A stretch of 64,000 nucleotides of DNA from Nitratireductor sp. (GCF_017794765.1 NZ_CP051236.1:865307-929306); one strand, 5' to 3'. Shown: positions 34,372-44,570, counted from the first letter of the stretch. Notes: generated by a model from the letters alone, not told the origin. A program made the numbers and translations.

Positions 34372-35163
34372 CTAGGTCGGGAGATTATCCCTCCCACCTC
34401 GAATACCGTCCTCATCCGTCCACCCCAAAGCGCGGGATAGCCGCGCCGCCGATGATGTCGTCAGTCGGATAATGTGCTCCAGCTCGGATTCCTGAATCCT
34501 GAACGCAGGAGCCACCACATGCACCGTCGCCACGACCGAATTGTCCAGAGTAAAGACGGGGGCAGCGCACGAAACCTGATGGTCGCTCACCTCACCGCGA
34601 CTGATACAAAAGCCCTGGCGGCGGATCCGCGTGAGCTCCGCGAGGATTGCCTTGCGGGAACGTGGCGTGTTTGCAGTGAGCGCGACGGGTCTCAACGGGA
34701 CGCATTTATCGATGAATGCCTGTGACTGGAACGCCAGCAGGCATTTGGGCGATCCCGCGTAGAGGGGGCGACGACGCCCCACATTCGCGTGCACCCTCAG
34801 ATCCCGTGAAGGCTCGGCCTTTGCGACGCACAGGGCTTCCATGCCGTCGATCGTCCGCAACTGTACGGTCTCGTTCACCCGCTGGCACAGCTCCTCGAGA
34901 ATGGGCGTTGCAAGACGGATCATATCCGTTTGCGAACTGGCGGTGATTCCCAGAACCAGCATGGCGTCACCAAGACCATAAGCGCCATCTTTCGTCCGTT
35001 TGACGATCTGACGTTGTTCCATTGTGTGCAACAATCGATAGGCACGTGACTTGTTGAGGCCTGTTTTCCGCGCAAGATCCGTGACGCCGATATTCGGTCT
35101 CCGAGCGACTTCCATAAGAAGGTCTAAGGCCTTATCAACTGATTCTACTATATAATTTTGCAT
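34372..35163 (-). CDS. IclR-family transcriptional regulator, second
   Basis: 263 aa. HTH at about 5-60 (VESVDKALDLLMEVARR, GLNKSRAYRLLHTMEQRQIV) and an IclR effector domain. It is convergent with the catabolic operon and divergent from the peptide ABC operon at 35345, which it most likely regulates. The intergenic region 35164-35344 shows no copy of the TGRACYAYGGTCYR site, so the two IclR proteins probably have separate targets. Confidence 0.92.
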   Translation of the reverse strand: MQNYIVESVDKALDLLMEVARRPNIGVTDLARKTGLNKSRAYRLLHTMEQRQIVKRTKDGAYGLGDAMLVLGITASSQTDMIRLATPILEELCQRVNETVQLRTIDGMEALCVAKAEPSRDLRVHANVGRRRPLYAGSPKCLLAFQSQAFIDKCVPLRPVALTANTPRSRKAILAELTRIRRQGFCISRGEVSDHQVSCAAPVFTLDNSVVATVHVVAPAFRIQESELEHIIRLTTSSAARLSRALGWTDEDGIRGGRDNLPT

Positions 35164-35344
35164 AGCGCTCTTAATCGAAGTCGATCTCTTTCAGGGCATT
35201 TTACGTGTTTTATCTGTCGAAACAAGCTCAGAATAAGTTTGACAGCCTCGTTCGAGCGACTGTTTACTCAGGCCTGTTGAAGAACACGCAGTTCAAAAAT
35301 CACGGCCGCTCACAGGCTGCCGCGAAACAACCAGGGGGAAGAGA

Positions 35345-36928
35345 TTGACCAAATACATGACCCGGCGGAATTTTCATGCTTCAGTGATCGCGCTGATCGT
35401 CGCTGGCGCCATTCCCGCATCTGCGCAGGAGGTCACGCTTTCAATCGGCATGGCTGCGCCCATCACCTCGCTTGATCCGCATGAGGATTCCAATTCACCG
35501 AACAACGCCACCAGCCGCCACATTTGGGACAGCCTGATCAATCGCGGCGGTTCGGCGGAAAACAAGCCCCAGCTCGCAACGGAGTGGGAGGTCGTCGACG
35601 ACACGCACTGGCGCTTCACACTTCGGGAGGGCGTTACCTTTCACGACGGCTCGTCTTTTGACGCTGAAGATGTTGTGGCTTCGCTCATCAGGGCCCGGGA
35701 CAAGGAAAGCCAGGCTTTCGCTTCCTACACCCGCAATATCGCCAATGTGACTGCCGAAGACGATCACACCGTTGTGGTTGAAACAACGGTTCCGGATCCG
35801 ATGATTCTGAATTCGCTGAGCCGTATCCGCATCATCAGCTCGGAGTTTGCCGACGCGCCCGTCTCCGAATTCGAGAATGGCCCCGCAGCCGTTGGCACCG
35901 GTCCCTTCAAGCTGGTCTCCTACACACCGGGTGACCGGATCGAGTTGGAGCGGAATGACGAATATTTCGCCGGACCGGCGGATTGGTCCCGTGTGACCCT
36001 GCGCCTTGTGCCCGATGATGGCGGCCGTCTCGCGTCCCTTCTGGCTGGCGATCTGGATCTGATAGAGAACCTTCCTGCAGAGGGTGTGGCCCGCGTCGAA
36101 TCCAATGATGATCTGAAGGTCATCCGCGGTCAGTCCACCCGCCTCGTTTATCTTGGTATGGATGTTTCGCGCGATCAAACACCCTTTGCCACCGCGAAGG
36201 ATGGGTCGCCGCTGGACAGCAACCCCTTCAAGGATGCTCGCGTACGCAAGGCGCTGCTGATGGCCATGAATCGAGAGGCCATCGTTGATCGCGTCATGCA
36301 GAAGAACGGCACGGTTGCCCATCAATTCGTCGCCGAAGGCTTTTTCGGACATTCCGACGAGGTTGAGGAAGTCGGCTACGACCCGGAGGCTGCAAAGGCG
36401 TTGCTGGCCGAAGCTGGTTATCCGGACGGCTTTGCCCTTACCATTCACGGCCCGTCCGGGCGCTATGTGAATGATAGCGAAGTCTTGCAGGCCGCAGGCC
36501 AGATGTTCTCCCGCATCGGCATCGACACCAAGGTGGAAGTGATGCCGTGGTCGGTCTATTCAGGCAAATATTCCGATGGCGAGTATTCGCTCTTCCTTGG
36601 CTCCTGGGGCGTGAACACCGGAGAAGTCTCCAATCCGGCGCTGGCTCTTGTGGCAGCACGGAACGCTGACAAGGGCACCGGACGCTACAATGGCGGAGGC
36701 ATCGATGTTCCCGCGATCAATGAACTCCTGGATCAGGCGACGTCCACGCTCGATGAAGAGGCACGAGAGCCTCTCCTTCAGAAAGTCTCGGCGGCGACAT
36801 TCAACGATGTCTGGCTGTTGCCGATGCACTACGAGAATGTGGTGATGGGCGCGAAGAACGGCATCGAGTTCAAGCCGCGCGGAGACAAATACACGCTCGC
36901 TTATGAAGTGCACAAAGCAGGCGAGTGA
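35345..36928 (+). CDS. ABC transporter solute-binding protein, family 5, with Tat-like signal
   Basis: 527 aa periplasmic binding protein of the DppA/OppA family. The leader contains TRRNF, a twin-arginine-type motif, before the hydrophobic stretch and SAQ cleavage site, suggesting Tat export of a folded protein. The start is either the TTG at 35345, near GGGGGAAGAG, or the ATG at 35357; both keep the motif. It heads an operon with a hydrolase, a gamma-glutamyltransferase homologue, two permeases and two ATPases. It is only distantly related to the binding proteins at 2157 and 9425. Confidence 0.9.
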   Translation: MTKYMTRRNFHASVIALIVAGAIPASAQEVTLSIGMAAPITSLDPHEDSNSPNNATSRHIWDSLINRGGSAENKPQLATEWEVVDDTHWRFTLREGVTFHDGSSFDAEDVVASLIRARDKESQAFASYTRNIANVTAEDDHTVVVETTVPDPMILNSLSRIRIISSEFADAPVSEFENGPAAVGTGPFKLVSYTPGDRIELERNDEYFAGPADWSRVTLRLVPDDGGRLASLLAGDLDLIENLPAEGVARVESNDDLKVIRGQSTRLVYLGMDVSRDQTPFATAKDGSPLDSNPFKDARVRKALLMAMNREAIVDRVMQKNGTVAHQFVAEGFFGHSDEVEEVGYDPEAAKALLAEAGYPDGFALTIHGPSGRYVNDSEVLQAAGQMFSRIGIDTKVEVMPWSVYSGKYSDGEYSLFLGSWGVNTGEVSNPALALVAARNADKGTGRYNGGGIDVPAINELLDQATSTLDEEAREPLLQKVSAATFNDVWLLPMHYENVVMGAKNGIEFKPRGDKYTLAYEVHKAGE

Positions 36929-36938
36929 TGCACACTTT

Positions 36939-36965
36939 GCGGGAGGCGCCTGGATCGCCTCCCGC
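36939..36965 (+). promoter_or_regulatory. Strong hairpin after the binding-protein gene
   Basis: A perfect 10-bp stem GCGGGAGGCG / CGCCTCCCGC with a 7-nt loop, 10 nt after the stop and without a T run. It probably stabilises the binding-protein mRNA or attenuates read-through. Confidence 0.6.
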
Positions 36966-37028
36966 ATACCTCTCCCAAAATAGGGCGTTCCTTCGGGCCC
37001 GCCTGCTTTAAACATCTCAGGAGTACAC

Positions 37029-37880
37029 ATGCAGGAGCTTGCATCCAGCGGTGCGGCTTTGCGCGCGCGCGCCATCTATGACTATGGTGAGACCGCAATC
37101 CTAGCGTCCACCATCGATCCCCGGTTCCACATGATGCTCTACGTGCCCCCGGCAGCCGCCGAGGGGAAAAAGGTCGATCTGCTTGTCGCAGTCCACGGAA
37201 CAGGACGAACCTCGGCTTTCGAGTTTCGTGACGGGTTCGCCGAATTCGGTCTTTACAATGACTGTGCAATCCTGTGCCCGATCTTTCCGGTCAATGTGCG
37301 CGGTGATGGGGCTCGCTCGGGTTACAAGTACCTTCAGGAAGGTGACATCCGCTACGACAAAGTCCTTTTGTCGATGGTCGAAGAGATGGCGGGGAAATAT
37401 GGGCAGGACTGGTCAAAGTTTGCGATTTTCGGCTATTCCGGCGGCGGTCATTTTGCGCACCGCTTCGCCATCCTCCATCCGGAAAAATTATGGGCCGCAA
37501 GCATCGGCGCGCCTGGCTCGGTGACGCTCCTCGATCCGGAGCGCGACTGGTGGGTTGGCGTGCGGGACGTGGCCGAACGCTTTGGCAAGCCCTTTGACGC
37601 ATCGGCTCTGGCCCGTGTCGCCGTTCACATGGTTGTGGGTGATGCGGATCTCGAGACCTGGGAAATCGCCCACGCCCCCGGCTCGACATATTTCATGGAA
37701 GGCGCAAATGATGCTGGCGCCACCCGGCCGGAACGGCTGCGCAGCCTCAGGGCTTCATTCGAGGCGGTCGGAGTGAACGTGACTTTCGACGAGATTCCGG
37801 GCGTTTCGCATGACCGGATGAAATGCATCGGCCATACGAAAGCTTTCCTGACCCGCACTCTCAGGGAGATGCGCGCATGA
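37029..37880 (+). CDS. Alpha/beta-hydrolase fold enzyme
   Basis: 283 aa without signal peptide. Oxyanion segment VHGTG (55-59), nucleophile elbow GYSGGG with Ser137, an acid candidate in GDADLETW, and a C-terminal catalytic His in PGVSHDRM. It resembles serine esterases and poly(3-hydroxyalkanoate)/acyl-peptide-type hydrolases, but the substrate is not predictable. It starts after AGGAG and overlaps the next gene by ATGA. It lies inside the importer operon, so it likely hydrolyses the imported compound. Confidence 0.85.
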   Translation: MQELASSGAALRARAIYDYGETAILASTIDPRFHMMLYVPPAAAEGKKVDLLVAVHGTGRTSAFEFRDGFAEFGLYNDCAILCPIFPVNVRGDGARSGYKYLQEGDIRYDKVLLSMVEEMAGKYGQDWSKFAIFGYSGGGHFAHRFAILHPEKLWAASIGAPGSVTLLDPERDWWVGVRDVAERFGKPFDASALARVAVHMVVGDADLETWEIAHAPGSTYFMEGANDAGATRPERLRSLRASFEAVGVNVTFDEIPGVSHDRMKCIGHTKAFLTRTLREMRA

Positions 37881-39490
37881 ACCGCAATGCTACGATTGTT
37901 GCTCCGCAGCCGGAGGCAGTGGAAGCCGGAGCCGAGGTACTGGAACGGGGCGGAAACGCCATCGACGCAGCACTTGCCTGTGCATTTGTTCAGGGCGTCG
38001 TCGACCCGCAGATGTGCGGTATTGGCGGCTTCGGGTCGATGCAGGTCTATATGCCGGGGCGTGGCATCCACGAGATGCTGGAGTTTTATGCGCTCGCACC
38101 TTCCGCGGCGACGCCGGATATGTGGCTCGACAAGCTTTTGGGTCAAAGCCGCGATGGATTTGGCTTTATTCTTGAAAACAATATCTCCGAGATCGGCTAT
38201 CTGGCCTGTTGCACCCCCGCTTCGCTCAAGGGATATGAGCGCGCCCTGAAAGATTACGGCACCTGGGATTGGGGCGACCTCATCGCGCCAGCCATCAAAT
38301 ATGCCGAAGAGGGCTTCAAGATTCGTCCGCACATGCACTGGTACTGGACCAAGGACCAGACGAGCGACGGTCAGGTGAATACGCTGGACAAGCTGCGATA
38401 CTCGCAAACCGGTCAGCGCGTCTATTTCCACAATGATGGCAGGCTTCGTGAAGTCGGCGAGATTCTGAGCAACCCTGATCTCGGACGCACGCTCCGGCGT
38501 ATAGCCGAGAGCGGCTCGTCAGACATATTCTATCACGGTGAAATCGCCGAGCAGATTGCTGCGGATTTCGCAGCCAATGGCGGATTGATCGCACTCGAGG
38601 ATCTGGCGCAATACGAGATCACCAAAGCGGCACCGGTATGGGGCAGCTACCGCGGTCGCCGGATTGCCTCCAGCCCCCCGCCGGGGTCCGGTTTCCCCAT
38701 GATCGAGTTGCTGCACATTCTCGAAAACTTTGATCTCGCCGCGATGAAGCACGGCTCCACAGAGTATGTGCGCACGCTGTTCGAGGCGATGAAACGCATG
38801 ACCATCGACAAGGACAAGCATATGGGCGACCCCGCCTATGTGGATGTTCCGGTAGAGCGACTGCTGTCCAAGGAGCACGCTGCGGAACTCGCCGCGCAGA
38901 TCAAGCGGGGAGAACGGGCCAGTGTTGAGCGGCTGGATATGTCGCAGCGGGACACCACGCATATCTCGGTGGTGGACAAGCAGGGCAATGCCGTGGCTTT
39001 GACCCATTCGCTGGGCAGTCCCTCCGGCGCCATCACGGAGGGGTTGGGCTTCATGTATAACGGCTTGATGAGCCGCTTTGATCCGCGGCCGGGGAAGGCA
39101 GCATCGATTGCGCCCCGCAAGCGCAGGGCGAGTTCAGCAGCACCGACGATCGTGTTTGAAGGCGACAGTCCCTCGATCGTGATTGGCGCTCCGGGAGGCA
39201 GCTATATTGCGCCGACGGTCGCCCAGGGGATCATCAACATGATCGACTTCGACATGAACATTCATGCCGCGGTTTCCGCACCGCGACTGGTCGGTGTGTC
39301 CAACAGCATAGACATCTGCAACCGGATCCGGCGTTCAGTCGCTGAAGAGTTGCGCGGGCAGGGCTATGAAGTGCTGCGCTCGCCACAAGCTTATGCGTTC
39401 GCCGCGCTGCATGGTATCCGGATAACCGACGGGGTCTCTTCCGGTGCTGCAGATCCGCAGCGCGATGGTATGGCGATCAGCGTCGACTGA
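37877..39490 (+). CDS. Gamma-glutamyltransferase-family Ntn-hydrolase
   Basis: 537 aa of the GGT/glutathione-hydrolase family. The autoprocessing site and nucleophile is Thr360 in DTTHISVVD, followed by the small-subunit signature SLGSPSGAITEG and GGS-I near the C terminus. There is no signal peptide, unlike the periplasmic Ggt of E. coli, so it would act on peptides or gamma-glutamyl compounds after import. Together with the ABC genes this suggests uptake and cleavage of a gamma-glutamyl or similar amide conjugate. Cephalosporin acylase relatives share the fold and are an alternative. Confidence 0.92.
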   Translation: MNRNATIVAPQPEAVEAGAEVLERGGNAIDAALACAFVQGVVDPQMCGIGGFGSMQVYMPGRGIHEMLEFYALAPSAATPDMWLDKLLGQSRDGFGFILENNISEIGYLACCTPASLKGYERALKDYGTWDWGDLIAPAIKYAEEGFKIRPHMHWYWTKDQTSDGQVNTLDKLRYSQTGQRVYFHNDGRLREVGEILSNPDLGRTLRRIAESGSSDIFYHGEIAEQIAADFAANGGLIALEDLAQYEITKAAPVWGSYRGRRIASSPPPGSGFPMIELLHILENFDLAAMKHGSTEYVRTLFEAMKRMTIDKDKHMGDPAYVDVPVERLLSKEHAAELAAQIKRGERASVERLDMSQRDTTHISVVDKQGNAVALTHSLGSPSGAITEGLGFMYNGLMSRFDPRPGKAASIAPRKRRASSAAPTIVFEGDSPSIVIGAPGGSYIAPTVAQGIINMIDFDMNIHAAVSAPRLVGVSNSIDICNRIRRSVAEELRGQGYEVLRSPQAYAFAALHGIRITDGVSSGAADPQRDGMAISVD

Positions 39491-39511
39491 GCCGGAAAGC
39501 GACAACAAACC

Positions 39512-40486
39512 ATGGTAACCACCCTCATACGGCGCATAATTCAGGCGGGGTTCGTCATTCTTGCGATGACGGTAATCGTATTCCTTGGTGTGAACGTCAT
39601 CGGCAACCCGGTCGACATTCTCATCAACCCCGACCTGAACCAGGCGGAGCGGCTGCGCGTGATCGAGAGCCTGGGGCTCGATCGGCCGCTGTGGCAGCAA
39701 TATCTGAGTTTCCTGCACGGTCTCACGGAAGGGAATTTCGGCAACAGCTTTGTCTATTCCAAGCCGGCGCTCGATGTGATTCTTGAGCGCTTGCCTGCGA
39801 CGCTCGAACTGGCGCTCTGTGCGATGGTAATCGCAATCGTCGTGGGGCTGCCCCTGGGGCTTTATGCCGGCCTTTATCCGAACCGGGTGTCCTCACGGGT
39901 CATCATGACCGGTTCCATTCTCGGATTCTCGCTGCCCACCTTCTGGGTCGGCCTCATGCTGATCCTGCTGTTTGCCGTCCAGCTCGGCTGGTTGCCGTCC
40001 AACGGGCGCGGCGAGACCGCAATGTTGTTTGGCGTTCGCTGGTCATTCCTGACGTGGGATGGGCTGTCGCATCTGTTGCTGCCGGCATTGAACCTCGCCC
40101 TCTTCAAGACGTCGCTCATTCTTCGGCTCACCCGGGCGGGCGTGCAGGAGGTGATCATGCAGGATTACGTCAAGTTTGCCCGCGCCAAGGGTTTGCGGGA
40201 AAGCCGCATCATCCTGGTGCACATCCTCAAAAACCTGATGATTCCTGTCGTAACGATCATCGGGCTGGAGTTTGGCTCTTTGATCGCATTCTCGGTGGTG
40301 ACCGAAAGCATATTTGGCTGGCCGGGCATGGGGAAGCTCATCATCGATAGCATCAACCTGCTCGATCGCCCGGTAATCGTTGCTTACCTGATGATGATGG
40401 TGGTGCTCTTCGTCTCGCTGAATTTCATCATTGATGTCTGTTATACCCTGCTGGACCCCCGGGTTCGGCTGGATGGCAAAGGCTGA
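39512..40486 (+). CDS. Peptide-type ABC transporter permease (DppB-like)
   Basis: 324 aa with six membrane helices. The OppB-type N terminus (LIRRIIQAGFVILAMTVIVF) and an EAA loop with ARAKGLRES are present. It pairs with the permease at 40493 and works with the binding protein at 35345. Confidence 0.93.
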   Translation: MVTTLIRRIIQAGFVILAMTVIVFLGVNVIGNPVDILINPDLNQAERLRVIESLGLDRPLWQQYLSFLHGLTEGNFGNSFVYSKPALDVILERLPATLELALCAMVIAIVVGLPLGLYAGLYPNRVSSRVIMTGSILGFSLPTFWVGLMLILLFAVQLGWLPSNGRGETAMLFGVRWSFLTWDGLSHLLLPALNLALFKTSLILRLTRAGVQEVIMQDYVKFARAKGLRESRIILVHILKNLMIPVVTIIGLEFGSLIAFSVVTESIFGWPGMGKLIIDSINLLDRPVIVAYLMMMVVLFVSLNFIIDVCYTLLDPRVRLDGKG

Positions 40487-40492
40487 CGCGCC

Positions 40493-41425
40493 ATGGAGTC
40501 GAAAATCGCTACTGAAGCTGAAAGCCCCACTGCGCAGACTGGTCGGAGTTCGATCGGCAGGCGCATCTGGCCCGCGCTGCGTCACTTCTTCTCGTCGCCG
40601 GCGGCACTTGTCGGATGCATCGGGCTGGTTGTCGTGCTGTTCACCGCCATCTTCGCGCCGTGGATCGCTCCCCAGAACCCCTATGATCTGCTGCAGCTCG
40701 ACATTATGGATAGTCGTCTGCCCCCCGGTTCGGAGAGTTTCTCAGGCGTGCCCTACCTTCTGGGAACCGACGGCCAGGGCCGCGATATCCTTTCCGGCAT
40801 CATGTACGGGCTGCGAACCTCGCTGATTGTCGGCATTGCGTCGGCATTCGCGGCCGCACTTATCGGCACCACATTGGGGCTCATGGCTGCCTATCTTGGG
40901 GCGCGCACCGAGAATTTCATGATGCGCCTGGTGGATCTGCAATTGTCCTTCCCCACCATTCTCATGGCGCTGATGGTGCTTGCGATCCTGGGCAATGGCG
41001 TGACGAATGTCGTGTTGGCAATCATCGTCGCGGAATGGGCAACCTATGCCCGCACCGCGCGAGGGACGGCGCTGGTTGAACGGGAGAAGGAATACATCGA
41101 TGCGGCGCGCTGCCTGCGCATTCCCGGTCGTCGCGTGCTCTTGCGGCACCTCTTGCCCAACTGTCTTGCACCGATCATCGTGATAGCCACCATGCAGGTC
41201 GCCCGTGCCATCGGGCTTGAAGCGACCCTCTCCTTTCTGGGGCTGGGCGCATCGGTCACCCAACCCTCTTTGGGAATGCTGATCTCCAACGGCTACCAGT
41301 ATCTTCTGTCTGGTCTCTACTGGATCAGTTTTTACCCTGGCATCGCCCTGCTCATCACGATCGTATCCATCAATCTTGTGGGAGATCGGCTTCGCGATGT
41401 GCTCAATCCGAGGAATGCCCGATGA
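40493..41425 (+). CDS. Peptide-type ABC transporter permease (DppC-like)
   Basis: 310 aa with the DppC/OppC N-terminal domain, GTDGQGRDILSG and a coupling loop EYIDAARCL. It starts 6 bp after the DppB-like stop and overlaps the ATPase gene by ATGA. Confidence 0.93.
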   Translation: MESKIATEAESPTAQTGRSSIGRRIWPALRHFFSSPAALVGCIGLVVVLFTAIFAPWIAPQNPYDLLQLDIMDSRLPPGSESFSGVPYLLGTDGQGRDILSGIMYGLRTSLIVGIASAFAAALIGTTLGLMAAYLGARTENFMMRLVDLQLSFPTILMALMVLAILGNGVTNVVLAIIVAEWATYARTARGTALVEREKEYIDAARCLRIPGRRVLLRHLLPNCLAPIIVIATMQVARAIGLEATLSFLGLGASVTQPSLGMLISNGYQYLLSGLYWISFYPGIALLITIVSINLVGDRLRDVLNPRNAR

Positions 41426-42396
41426 CCGCGCTGCTTGAAGTTCGCAACCTCGTCACCGAATTTCCCGGCGAGGCGGGAAACGGCCTGCGCGCGGTGGATG
41501 ACGTATCGTTTCGTCTGGGGCGCGGTGAGGTGCTGGGGCTGGTGGGCGAGAGTGGTTCCGGCAAGAGTGTCACGGGGTTTTCCATCATGGGGCTGGTGGA
41601 CTGGCCTGGGCGTGTGGCAGGCGGGCAGATCCTGTTTGATGGTGAGGATATCGCCAGGGCCGATGAGGAAACCCGCCGTTCCCTGCGTGGCCGGCGTATC
41701 GCCATGGTGTTCCAGGATCCGATGATGACGCTCAACCCGGTTCTCCGGATCGGCACCCAGATGACCGAGGCTTTGCATGCCCATGAGCGGATGAGCGCCA
41801 CTGCGGCGCGTGAGCGGGCGCGTGATGCGCTGGGGCTTGTGGGCATACCCAGTCCGGAGGAACGCCTGGACGCCTATCCCCACCAGTTCTCAGGCGGCAT
41901 GCGTCAGCGCGTGGCGATCGCTATTGCGCTGTTGCATCGACCCGATCTTATCATCGCGGATGAGCCGACCACCGCGCTCGACGTTACCATCCAGGCACAG
42001 ATCATTTCCGAGTTCCAGAAACTGACGGAAGATCAGGGAACAGCGGTCATCTGGATTACCCACGACCTGGCCATTGTTTCCGGCCTCGCCGATCGCATTG
42101 CGGTCATGTATGGCGGGCGCATCGTGGAGACGGGCAATATCGAGGATGTGCTGGTTGCGCCCAAACATCCTTACACGCACGGTTTGATCCGCTCTGTGCC
42201 TTCACAAAACAGTCGCGGCCACAGGTTGGCGCAAATTCCCGGGGTGACACCAAGCCTCGCGCGGATGCCAGAAGGATGCGCGTTCCGCACCCGTTGTGAG
42301 CGCGCCACAGACGCCTGCACCGCGCGGCCGGGACGCTTTGGGGACGTGCTGGCCTACCACCGCTGTTTTCATCCCCACGAGGAGGCTCTGGTATGA
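41422..42396 (+). CDS. Peptide-type ABC transporter ATPase (DppD-like)
   Basis: 324 aa. Walker A GESGSGKS, signature FSGGMRQR, Walker [11 protein letters not shown]-terminal oligo_HPY domain with the [14 protein letters not shown] Cys cluster. ATGA overlaps on both sides show tight coupling in the operon. Confidence 0.93.
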   Translation: MTALLEVRNLVTEFPGEAGNGLRAVDDVSFRLGRGEVLGLVGESGSGKSVTGFSIMGLVDWPGRVAGGQILFDGEDIARADEETRRSLRGRRIAMVFQDPMMTLNPVLRIGTQMTEALHAHERMSATAARERARDALGLVGIPSPEERLDAYPHQFSGGMRQRVAIAIALLHRPDLIIADEPTTALDVTIQAQIISEFQKLTEDQGTAVIWITHDLAIVSGLADRIAVMYGGRIVETGNIEDVLVAPKHPYTHGLIRSVPSQNSRGHRLAQIPGVTPSLARMPEGCAFRTRCERATDACTARPGRFGDVLAYHRCFHPHEEALV

Positions 42397-43421
42397 CGAT
42401 GGCAGAGACAGTCGCCGGCGCCTCCACGCCGCTGCTTGAACTTCGCAAGGTGTCCTGCCGTTTTGGCGCGCGTCCTGACCTTGCTGCCCGGATTGCAATC
42501 GCACTCGGTGCGGCCAAACCTTTCCCGATTATCCATGCGCTGGACAAAGTGGATCTGACGATCCGCAAGGGGGAAGTGCTGGGCCTTGTCGGAGAGTCCG
42601 GTTGCGGGAAGTCGACGCTCGGCAGAATTGCCGCAGGAATATTGCCGCCTTCCGAGGGGCAGGTTTTCTGGAAGGGCGAGGATAGAGCCACGTTGCGGGG
42701 AAGCCGGCAGCGGGATGCCGATCTCGAAGCGCAGATGATCTTCCAGAATCCGATGGCAGCGCTCAATCCACGCATGACGGTCGAAAAACTGGTGGCCGAA
42801 GCCCCCGGCATCCACGGCCTGATCAAGGGCAGCACCGGCAGCTATGTGGATGATTACCTGACCAAGGCCGGGTTCGATCCGGCGATGAAGAAACGCCTGC
42901 CACACCAGTTTTCCGGGGGGCAGAGGGCGCGGGTCAACATTGCGCGCGCGCTTGCGGTACAGCCGGATTTTCTTGTCTGTGATGAGAGCGTCGCAGCGCT
43001 GGATGTGTCCATTCAGGCGCAGATACTCAACCTGTTTATGGATCTGCGAGAACAACTGGACCTGACCTATCTGTTTGTCAGCCATGATCTGGGGGTCGTG
43101 GAGCACATCTCCGACCGGGTTGCGATCATGTATCTTGGACGGGTCATTGAGGAAGCGCCTGTGGCCGAGATTTTCTCACGGCCAAACCATCCCTATACCC
43201 AGCAATTGCTGGCCGAGGTGCCACGCATCAGACCGGGAAAACGACGCTTTGCTGCAATGAAGGGGGAGCTGCCGAGCCCTCTCAATCCTCCGAAAGGGTG
43301 CCACTTTCATCCGCGCTGCCCTCACGCACATGACCGTTGCAGGATTGAAGTTCCGCAAAAGCGCGAAATTGCACCGGGGCATATTTCGGCATGCCATCTG
43401 AACGACAAGCAGGCGGTATGA
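42393..43421 (+). CDS. Peptide-type ABC transporter ATPase (DppF-like)
   Basis: 342 aa. Walker [11 protein letters not shown]-loop FQNPMAALNPR, signature FSGGQRAR, Walker B with CDESVAALD (Ser replaces the usual Pro of DEP). The C-terminal CHFHPRCPHAHDRC cluster is present. Its stop overlaps the AbrB-family gene start. Confidence 0.92.
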   Translation: MTMAETVAGASTPLLELRKVSCRFGARPDLAARIAIALGAAKPFPIIHALDKVDLTIRKGEVLGLVGESGCGKSTLGRIAAGILPPSEGQVFWKGEDRATLRGSRQRDADLEAQMIFQNPMAALNPRMTVEKLVAEAPGIHGLIKGSTGSYVDDYLTKAGFDPAMKKRLPHQFSGGQRARVNIARALAVQPDFLVCDESVAALDVSIQAQILNLFMDLREQLDLTYLFVSHDLGVVEHISDRVAIMYLGRVIEEAPVAEIFSRPNHPYTQQLLAEVPRIRPGKRRFAAMKGELPSPLNPPKGCHFHPRCPHAHDRCRIEVPQKREIAPGHISACHLNDKQAV

Positions 43422-44452
43422 GTGGAATAGGACGCATTCCCGGTTTCATCCTCGCATTGCTCCTCGGTGCTACCGGAGGCGCGCTCTTTACCTGGGTCGG
43501 GATGCCGCTTTCCTGGATGCTTGGATCGATGACCGCCTGCGGGCTTGCCTCGATCATGAGTCTACCGGTTCGTGGTTCCACCCTGGCTCGCCCGCCCATG
43601 TCGGCCGTGATTGGCACCATGCTGGGTTCCCAGTTCGGGCCGCATACTCTGGAGAGTGCAGCGATGTGGTGGCCGGCACTCCTTGCATTGGCCGGCTATC
43701 TCGCGGTGGCCGCCGTTCTGTGCAATGTCTATCTGCGCCGCGTCATACATCTCGATCGGCGCACCGCGTTCTTCTCGGCGATGCCGGGCGGGCTTGTCGA
43801 TATGGTGCTGCTTGGGGCGGAAAAGGGCGGCGACGAGCGGACCATCGCATTGATGCACTCTTCGCGCATCTTTCTGGTTGTGTTGAGCCTGCCGCCTCTA
43901 ATGACCTTGATCACGGGGGCTGACCCGGGAGCGCGTGTGGCGACCTGGCGGCCACTCTCCGACATGGGATCGGCTGATGTGGTCTGGTTCATCGCAACAC
44001 TCGGGGCCGGGATCGGGTTCGGCAAATTGCTGCGATTGCCCGCGCCATATTTGATAGGTCCAATGCTGGTGAGCGCGGGATTGCATTGGACGGGTGCCTC
44101 CGGCTTTGTGGTCCCCAGTGCGGTGATGGCTGTTGCGCAAGTGGTTCTTGGAACCGTCGTCGGTTGCCGTTTCGCAGGTACTGCGCCAAAGCGAATTCTG
44201 CACATTCTGATGACGTCGGCCGGTGCCACGGCGATCCTGCTGTTGGTCGCCGTCATCTTCGCTTTCGCTCTCCATCGTGTCATCGAGGTTCCGGTTGAGG
44301 GCATTCTTCTGGCCTTCGCACCCGGTGGGCTTGCTGAAATGAGTCTCGTCGCGCTTGCGTTGAATCTCGAGGTGGCGTTTGTTGTGGTCAGCCATATCAG
44401 CCGGATAGGTATGGTTATTCTGGCGGCGGGCCTGCTCTCGTCCAAAGACTGA
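43418..44452 (+). CDS. AbrB-family integral membrane protein
   Basis: 344 aa with about ten membrane helices arranged as two repeats (AbrB duplication domains; GATGGALFTWVGMPLSWMLG in the first, LLRLPAPYLIGPMLVSAGL in the second). The family is often mislabelled as ammonia monooxygenase; E. coli AbrB affects aidB expression and its transport function is unproven. The ATG at 43418 overlaps the ATPase stop, so it belongs to the peptide operon. A role as an exporter or secondary importer for the breakdown product is possible. Confidence 0.88.
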   Translation: MSGIGRIPGFILALLLGATGGALFTWVGMPLSWMLGSMTACGLASIMSLPVRGSTLARPPMSAVIGTMLGSQFGPHTLESAAMWWPALLALAGYLAVAAVLCNVYLRRVIHLDRRTAFFSAMPGGLVDMVLLGAEKGGDERTIALMHSSRIFLVVLSLPPLMTLITGADPGARVATWRPLSDMGSADVVWFIATLGAGIGFGKLLRLPAPYLIGPMLVSAGLHWTGASGFVVPSAVMAVAQVVLGTVVGCRFAGTAPKRILHILMTSAGATAILLLVAVIFAFALHRVIEVPVEGILLAFAPGGLAEMSLVALALNLEVAFVVVSHISRIGMVILAAGLLSSKD

Positions 44453-44570
44453 GCATGGCCCGGTTGCCGCCGACGTGCGGGCAGCGAAGCTGACGCTAGA
44501 GTATTTTGCAATCAGGCGGAAACACCTGACGTCAGCACAAATGCAGGAAATCAGACAGATAGAACAGGGC

